Shown here: positions 7,607 to 10,336 of the stretch, in pieces | Layout: each line of letters begins with the position of its first letter | Numbering within the stretch: position 1 is the first letter of the stretch | Origin: an uncultured Granulosicoccaceae bacterium | GTDB taxonomy: Bacteria > Pseudomonadota > Gammaproteobacteria > Granulosicoccales > Granulosicoccaceae | Length of the DNA: 10,336 bases | Reading direction: 5' to 3' | NCBI GenBank assembly: GCA_937951695.1 | Contig: CALFBL010000291.1 | Span: 1 to 10,336, forward strand | Notes under the pieces: generated by a model | What the model was told of the DNA's origin: nothing | The model's database searches: none | What the model saw: only the letters and a program-made list of their open reading frames with translations | Made by a program: the position numbers and the translations under genes

Positions 7607-8506
7607 TTATTGGGCCTGTTTTGCGTTAGGAAAAAACAACTGTTGGTCATCCACTGTATGACTGGCAATGGCCGTTTGGCCCTCGCTTGACAGCAGCCAG
7701 TCTACAAACCGTTGCCCGGCCTCCACGTTCACATCGGGGCACTGCTCGGGGTTCACCAGAATAATGCCGTACTGATTGAACAACTGACCATCGCCTTCAA
7801 ACACGATCCGGTGTTCACGCTTGTTGGAAAAACTAATCCAGGTCGCACGATCGGTTAATACGTATGCATCCATGCCAATGCCGACGTTCAGAGTTGCACC
7901 CATACCCGAACCGGTTTCCCGATACCAGCCCCCTGAGGCCACAGCGACGTCGGTGCCAGTGTCTTCCCACAGGCTGAGTTCTTTTTTGTGAGTGCCAGAA
8001 TCGTCACCCCGCGAGGCAAAGATGCTTTTTGTAGCTGCAATTTTTTTCAACGCCTCCATCAGATCGGTTTCTGCGCTGACACCTGCAGGATCGTCTCTGG
8101 GGCCGATCAGAATAAAGTCGTTGTACATCAAATCGTGACGGGCCACACCGTAGCCTTCCCGCACGAACATCTGTTCTGCCGATTTGGCGTGTACCAGCAA
8201 CACATCCGCGTCGCAATTACGGGCGTTTCGAATGGCCTGACCGGTACCGAGCGCAACAATTTTTGGTTGTACCCCAGTAGCCTCAGTCAACATCGGCATC
8301 AGATGATCGTAGAGCCCGGAGTTCGCGGTTGAAGTGGTCGACTGAACAACGATAACCGGGCGCTCAAGAACTGTCTGGGTTGTTGACTGAGCCAGCGAAG
8401 ATGTGCACCAGAAAACCGGCAGCAGAACGCCCGTCACCGCCAGAGCGAATCGGCAACGATGCGCTGCCGCGACTTGCCTGTCTGTTCTTTCACCCCATCT
8501 GGTCAC
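7607..8506 (-). CDS. tupA: Tungstate ABC transporter periplasmic substrate-binding protein (TupA family)
   Basis: TupA binds tungstate (or molybdate) in the periplasm and delivers it to a TupBC permease/ATPase. From the GTG at 8506 the protein has 299 residues. A Sec signal peptide with hydrophobic core FALAVTGVLLPVFW is followed by SSLA and probable cleavage near residue 39. The mature part opens with the ligand-binding TTST (57-60) and continues with ALGTGQAIRNAR, DADVLLVHAKSAEQMF, YNDFILIGP, SRGDDSGTHKKE and GWYRETGSGMG, all typical of TupA. The open frame extends upstream to an ATG at 8650, but that part is not signal-like and overlaps the SDR gene. The GTG at 8506 has a strong Shine-Dalgarno, so I chose it. 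No tupB or tupC is adjacent: downstream lies a convergent gene 23 bp away and upstream a divergent one. Confidence 0.88.
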   Translation of the reverse strand: MTRWGERTDRQVAAAHRCRFALAVTGVLLPVFWCTSSLAQSTTQTVLERPVIVVQSTTSTANSGLYDHLMPMLTEATGVQPKIVALGTGQAIRNARNCDADVLLVHAKSAEQMFVREGYGVARHDLMYNDFILIGPRDDPAGVSAETDLMEALKKIAATKSIFASRGDDSGTHKKELSLWEDTGTDVAVASGGWYRETGSGMGATLNVGIGMDAYVLTDRATWISFSNKREHRIVFEGDGQLFNQYGIILVNPEQCPDVNVEAGQRFVDWLLSSEGQTAIASHTVDDQQLFFPNAKQAQ

Positions 8507-8511
8507 ACCCA

Positions 8512-8518
8512 CTCCCCT
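8512..8518 (-). promoter_or_regulatory. Ribosome binding site deciding the GTG start of tupA
   Basis: On the minus strand AGGGGAG lies 5 bases before the GTG at 8506. It places the start directly before a short basic N-terminus and the signal peptide, rather than at the much longer upstream ATG at 8650. Confidence 0.65.
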
Positions 8519-8539
8519 ACATGAAAACCGGTACCGCGC

Positions 8540-8568
8540 ATTGTGACAACATTGGATAGCACCGACAA
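8540..8568 (-). promoter_or_regulatory. Candidate sigma-70 promoter of tupA
   Basis: On the minus strand, TTGTCG (8568-8563) and CACAAT (8545-8540) are separated by 17 bp, each matching 4 of 6 consensus bases. Transcription would start near 8533, giving a leader of roughly 27 bases that contains the AGGGGAG ribosome binding site. It is a prediction by eye, in a 112 bp divergent gap that must also serve the SDR gene; I saw no good plus-strand promoter there. Confidence 0.35.
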
Positions 8569-8618
8569 GAGCGATGTTGCACACCCCTTGCGGGTGACGA
8601 TCTCGTACACTTGAAGGC

Positions 8619-9404
8619 ATGACGAACGCATCACACATTACGCAGCCCATGCGCGATTACACCCTAGCACCCGGTAGCTGGAAGGGCCGGGTTGTCATGA
8701 TAACAGGAGCAACAGGTGGGCTAGGCACCGCTTTGTGTCATCGGCTGGGGCAGGCTGAGGCAACGGTGGTGCTATTGGGTCGCCATCGTCGCCGACTGGA
8801 AACGCTTTATGATGAGTTAGTCGCAGCCGGCGCGCCCGAGCCAGCCATGATAGAGCAGGATTTTAAAAACACCACGCCCGAGATTCTTCAAGGTACTGTG
8901 GATGTTGTCGAACAAAATTTCTCACGTCTGGACGCGCTGGTACATACGGCTGCCACACTTGGGGAGCTGACCCCGTTGCAGTTGATTGACGACACCCATT
9001 GGCGCGAAACATTCGATGTCAACGTGCACGCAGCACGCGATCTCACCATGGCGTGCATGCCCTTGTTGCAAAAGACCGGTAACGCGTCGGTGTTGTTTAC
9101 CCTTGATCATCATGTATCAGCGTATTGGGGTGGTTACGGCATATCAAAAGCAGCGCTTCGTGGTTTAGCGACCATGTTCGCGGATGAAAATGACAGCATA
9201 GTGGATTCGTCCAATCGTCCCAAAGTGGCCATACACGGCATTGAACCTGGTCCCATGCGTTCGCGCTTAAGGCGTCGCGCTTTCGCTGGTGAGCTTGAAC
9301 ATCAATCCCCACTGCCCGATACCAAAGCAGGCATCTACGTCTGCTTACTCGATCGAACCGACCCTAGCCTCGGCGGCAATCTCTGGCTTGAGCCTGAGCC
9401 GTAA
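8619..9404 (+). CDS. YciK-like short-chain dehydrogenase/reductase with atypical active site
   Basis: The 261-residue protein has the classical SDR fold with cofactor motif TGATGGLG (29-36). LLGRHRRRL (52-60) at the end of beta 2, with Arg55, suggests NADP(H). Overall it resembles YciK: LDALVHTAATLGELTPL (104-120), the catalytic-type Asn in NVHAA (135-139), and YWGGYGISKAAL (169-180) with the Tyr173/Lys177 pair. Two expected features are altered. The NAG motif reads TAA, and the strand that should carry the catalytic Ser reads FTLDHHVSAYW (160-170), about three residues shorter than E. coli YciK. The substrate is unknown. The start at 8619 keeps a normal N-terminus, although the preceding GAAGG is unusually close; ATG 8649 is the alternative. 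In Pseudomonas, as I recall, a YciK homologue follows ubiG and mupP, which fits this location. davA follows 43 bp downstream on the same strand. Confidence 0.85.
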   Translation: MTNASHITQPMRDYTLAPGSWKGRVVMITGATGGLGTALCHRLGQAEATVVLLGRHRRRLETLYDELVAAGAPEPAMIEQDFKNTTPEILQGTVDVVEQNFSRLDALVHTAATLGELTPLQLIDDTHWRETFDVNVHAARDLTMACMPLLQKTGNASVLFTLDHHVSAYWGGYGISKAALRGLATMFADENDSIVDSSNRPKVAIHGIEPGPMRSRLRRRAFAGELEHQSPLPDTKAGIYVCLLDRTDPSLGGNLWLEPEP

Positions 9405-9417
9405 GCGAGATACTCGC
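9405..9417. repeat. Small perfect hairpin after the SDR stop codon
   Basis: GCGAG-ATA-CTCGC forms a 5 bp stem with a 3-base loop, starting immediately after the TAA at 9402-9404 in the 43 bp gap before davA. No T-tract follows, so it is not a convincing intrinsic terminator. It could affect mRNA stability or be chance. Confidence 0.3.
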
Positions 9418-9447
9418 GCATTACTGGGCTCAATAACGGATAAAACG

Positions 9448-10272
9448 ATGGACAAAACGGACTCACTCATTATTGGCCAAAGCCAGCAGATGCCTTTACC
9501 GATGGATGTGGAGGGCAACTTAAAACAGCTCGCCAATAGCGCCGGTCAGTGCGCCGACTGGGGGGTGCAATTATTGGTCTTGCCCGAGATGAGCCTGACC
9601 GGTTATAACCTCACCCCGCAGGAAGTGTGCGAGATTGCCGACCCGGTGGACGGCTTTGTTTTCGACTCTATCGCAATGCTCTGCCAGAAACACAACATCG
9701 CTATCGCGTACGGCTATGCCGAGAAAGATGCATCGGGGCAGATCTTCAACAGTGCACAGCTCATTGACCACACGGGAATCTCGCTACTTAATTATCGTAA
9801 AACACATTTATGGGGCCAGCTGGACCGAACCCTGTTTACAGCCGGCGCCGAACTGTCGCCGATCGTGACGGTGCGCGGATGGAAGATTGGCGCTGCCATT
9901 TGTTACGACGCGGAGTTTCCGGAAGTGCTTCGTCACTTGGCTGTACACGGTGCCGAGTTGGTGGTCATACCCACCGGATTGATGTCGCCGTGGACAGCAG
10001 TGGCCGAACAAGTTATCCCCGTGCGCGCTTATGAGAATCGCTTGTACATTGCGTACACCAACTATTGCGGTGAAGAACGCGATTTAAGCTACGTGGGCCA
10101 CAGTTGTATCGCCGCCCCTGATGGACACATACTGGCAAGCGCCAAATCTCAACCGATACTGCTCACAGCAACCTTAACGCGTGCCAAACTCGAATCCGCC
10201 CGCCACGAGCTACCCTATTTAACCGAGCGTCGCCCTGAGTTGTATTTGACATTACACGATTCCAAACGTTGA
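9448..10272 (+). CDS. davA: Nitrilase-superfamily amidase, probable 5-aminovaleramide amidase
   Basis: The 274-residue protein is a carbon-nitrogen hydrolase with the catalytic triad Glu47 (LVLPEMSLTGYN), Lys118 (NYRKTHLWG) and Cys152 (GAAICYDAEFPE). Compared from memory with Pseudomonas putida DavA, similarity is high along the whole length: LTGYN, YGYAEKDASGQIFNSAQLID, YRKTHLWGQLDRTLF, TVRGWKIG, YTNYCGEE and PYLTERRPEL all have counterparts. DavA hydrolyses 5-aminovaleramide to 5-aminovalerate and ammonia in lysine catabolism. I recall GELDR in P. putida where this protein has GQLDR. The ATG at 9448 is preceded by GGATAA and gives a normal family N-terminus, although the frame is open back to 9289, inside the SDR gene. 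Its TGA overlaps the next ATG (TGATG), whose product looks like DavB, strongly supporting the assignment. A generic aliphatic amidase is the alternative. Confidence 0.8.
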   Translation: MDKTDSLIIGQSQQMPLPMDVEGNLKQLANSAGQCADWGVQLLVLPEMSLTGYNLTPQEVCEIADPVDGFVFDSIAMLCQKHNIAIAYGYAEKDASGQIFNSAQLIDHTGISLLNYRKTHLWGQLDRTLFTAGAELSPIVTVRGWKIGAAICYDAEFPEVLRHLAVHGAELVVIPTGLMSPWTAVAEQVIPVRAYENRLYIAYTNYCGEERDLSYVGHSCIAAPDGHILASAKSQPILLTATLTRAKLESARHELPYLTERRPELYLTLHDSKR

Positions 10273-10336
10273 TGAATCCCATGAGCCAATCCCCGACTGT
10301 CTTCGGACCCGACTTTCCTTTTGCCTACGACAATTG
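10272..10336 (+). CDS. davB: Probable L-lysine 2-monooxygenase / flavin monoamine oxidase family protein, N-terminus only
   Basis: Only 21 codons are present before the right edge. The frame opens with ATG 10272, which shares its A with the davA stop (TGATG), and a second ATG lies at 10281. The peptide contains VFGPDFPFAYDN, which I recognise as the conserved N-terminus of L-lysine 2-monooxygenase (DavB: IFGPDFPFAFDDW in P. putida, from memory) and related tryptophan 2-monooxygenases. It precedes the FAD-binding GxGxxG domain, which would lie outside the window. DavB oxidatively decarboxylates lysine to 5-aminovaleramide, the substrate of the preceding gene's product. The family motif plus the coupled amidase gene makes DavB the best guess; a tryptophan 2-monooxygenase paired with an indoleacetamide-hydrolysing amidase is the alternative. 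Confidence 0.6.
   Translation, partial: MNPMSQSPTVFGPDFPFAYDN

Noticed and set aside
8380..8400. Possible lipobox (VFWC) in the tungstate-binding protein
   Set aside because: The residue before Cys is Trp, which does not fit the lipobox consensus; a signal peptidase I site after SSLA is more likely.
8507..8650. N-terminal extension of the tungstate-binding protein to an ATG at 8650
   Set aside because: It would bury the signal peptide about 60 residues in and overlap the divergent SDR gene, whereas the GTG at 8506 has a strong Shine-Dalgarno directly before a signal peptide.
9289..9447. Longer start for the amidase at 9289
   Set aside because: This part overlaps the end of the SDR gene in another frame and has no family similarity; ATG 9448 gives the normal nitrilase-family N-terminus.
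1..10336. Novel defence system, mobile element, CRISPR array or structured RNA
   Set aside because: I looked for repeats, transposase-like or nuclease-like proteins and unexplained long gaps. All gaps over 100 bp are short intergenic regions between recognisable genes, and none holds such a structure.

Overview
This window looks like the chromosome of a gammaproteobacterium of moderately high GC content. The evidence is the gene content and a neighbourhood familiar from Pseudomonas and its relatives: an aromatic amino acid block (aroA, tyrA, pheA) running out of gyrA, with ubiG diverging on the other side and a YciK-like SDR gene nearby. No mobile element, rRNA, tRNA, CRISPR array, phage gene or obvious defence system is visible. 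The window is mostly ordinary housekeeping sequence with a few unusual details.

Left half (1-5807, all minus strand): gyrA leads a tight cluster, gyrA > pheA > tyrA > aroA, with 4-11 bp overlaps or a 5 bp gap at each junction. PheA (prephenate dehydratase) and TyrA (prephenate/arogenate dehydrogenase) start the Phe and Tyr branches. AroA (EPSP synthase) makes the precursor of chorismate. aroA runs off the left edge and appears to have a single-base frameshift near position 60. The chorismate mutase part of PheA looks degenerate. serC and hisC, which often sit in this cluster, are absent here.

Middle (5808-7583, plus strand): a 116 bp divergent intergenic region is followed by ubiG (ubiquinone O-methyltransferase). 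Next comes a squalene/phytoene-synthase-fold protein that lacks both Asp-rich catalytic motifs and resembles the complex I assembly factor NDUFAF6. Ubiquinone synthesis and complex I biogenesis would both serve the respiratory chain.

Right part (7607-10336): a convergent gene encodes a periplasmic TupA-type tungstate-binding protein with no transporter partners in the window. Divergent from it, on the plus strand, are a YciK-like SDR with altered catalytic residues, a nitrilase-superfamily amidase closely resembling 5-aminovaleramide amidase (DavA), and, overlapping its stop codon, the first 21 codons of what looks like L-lysine 2-monooxygenase (DavB). The last two would form the entry to the aminovalerate route of lysine breakdown.
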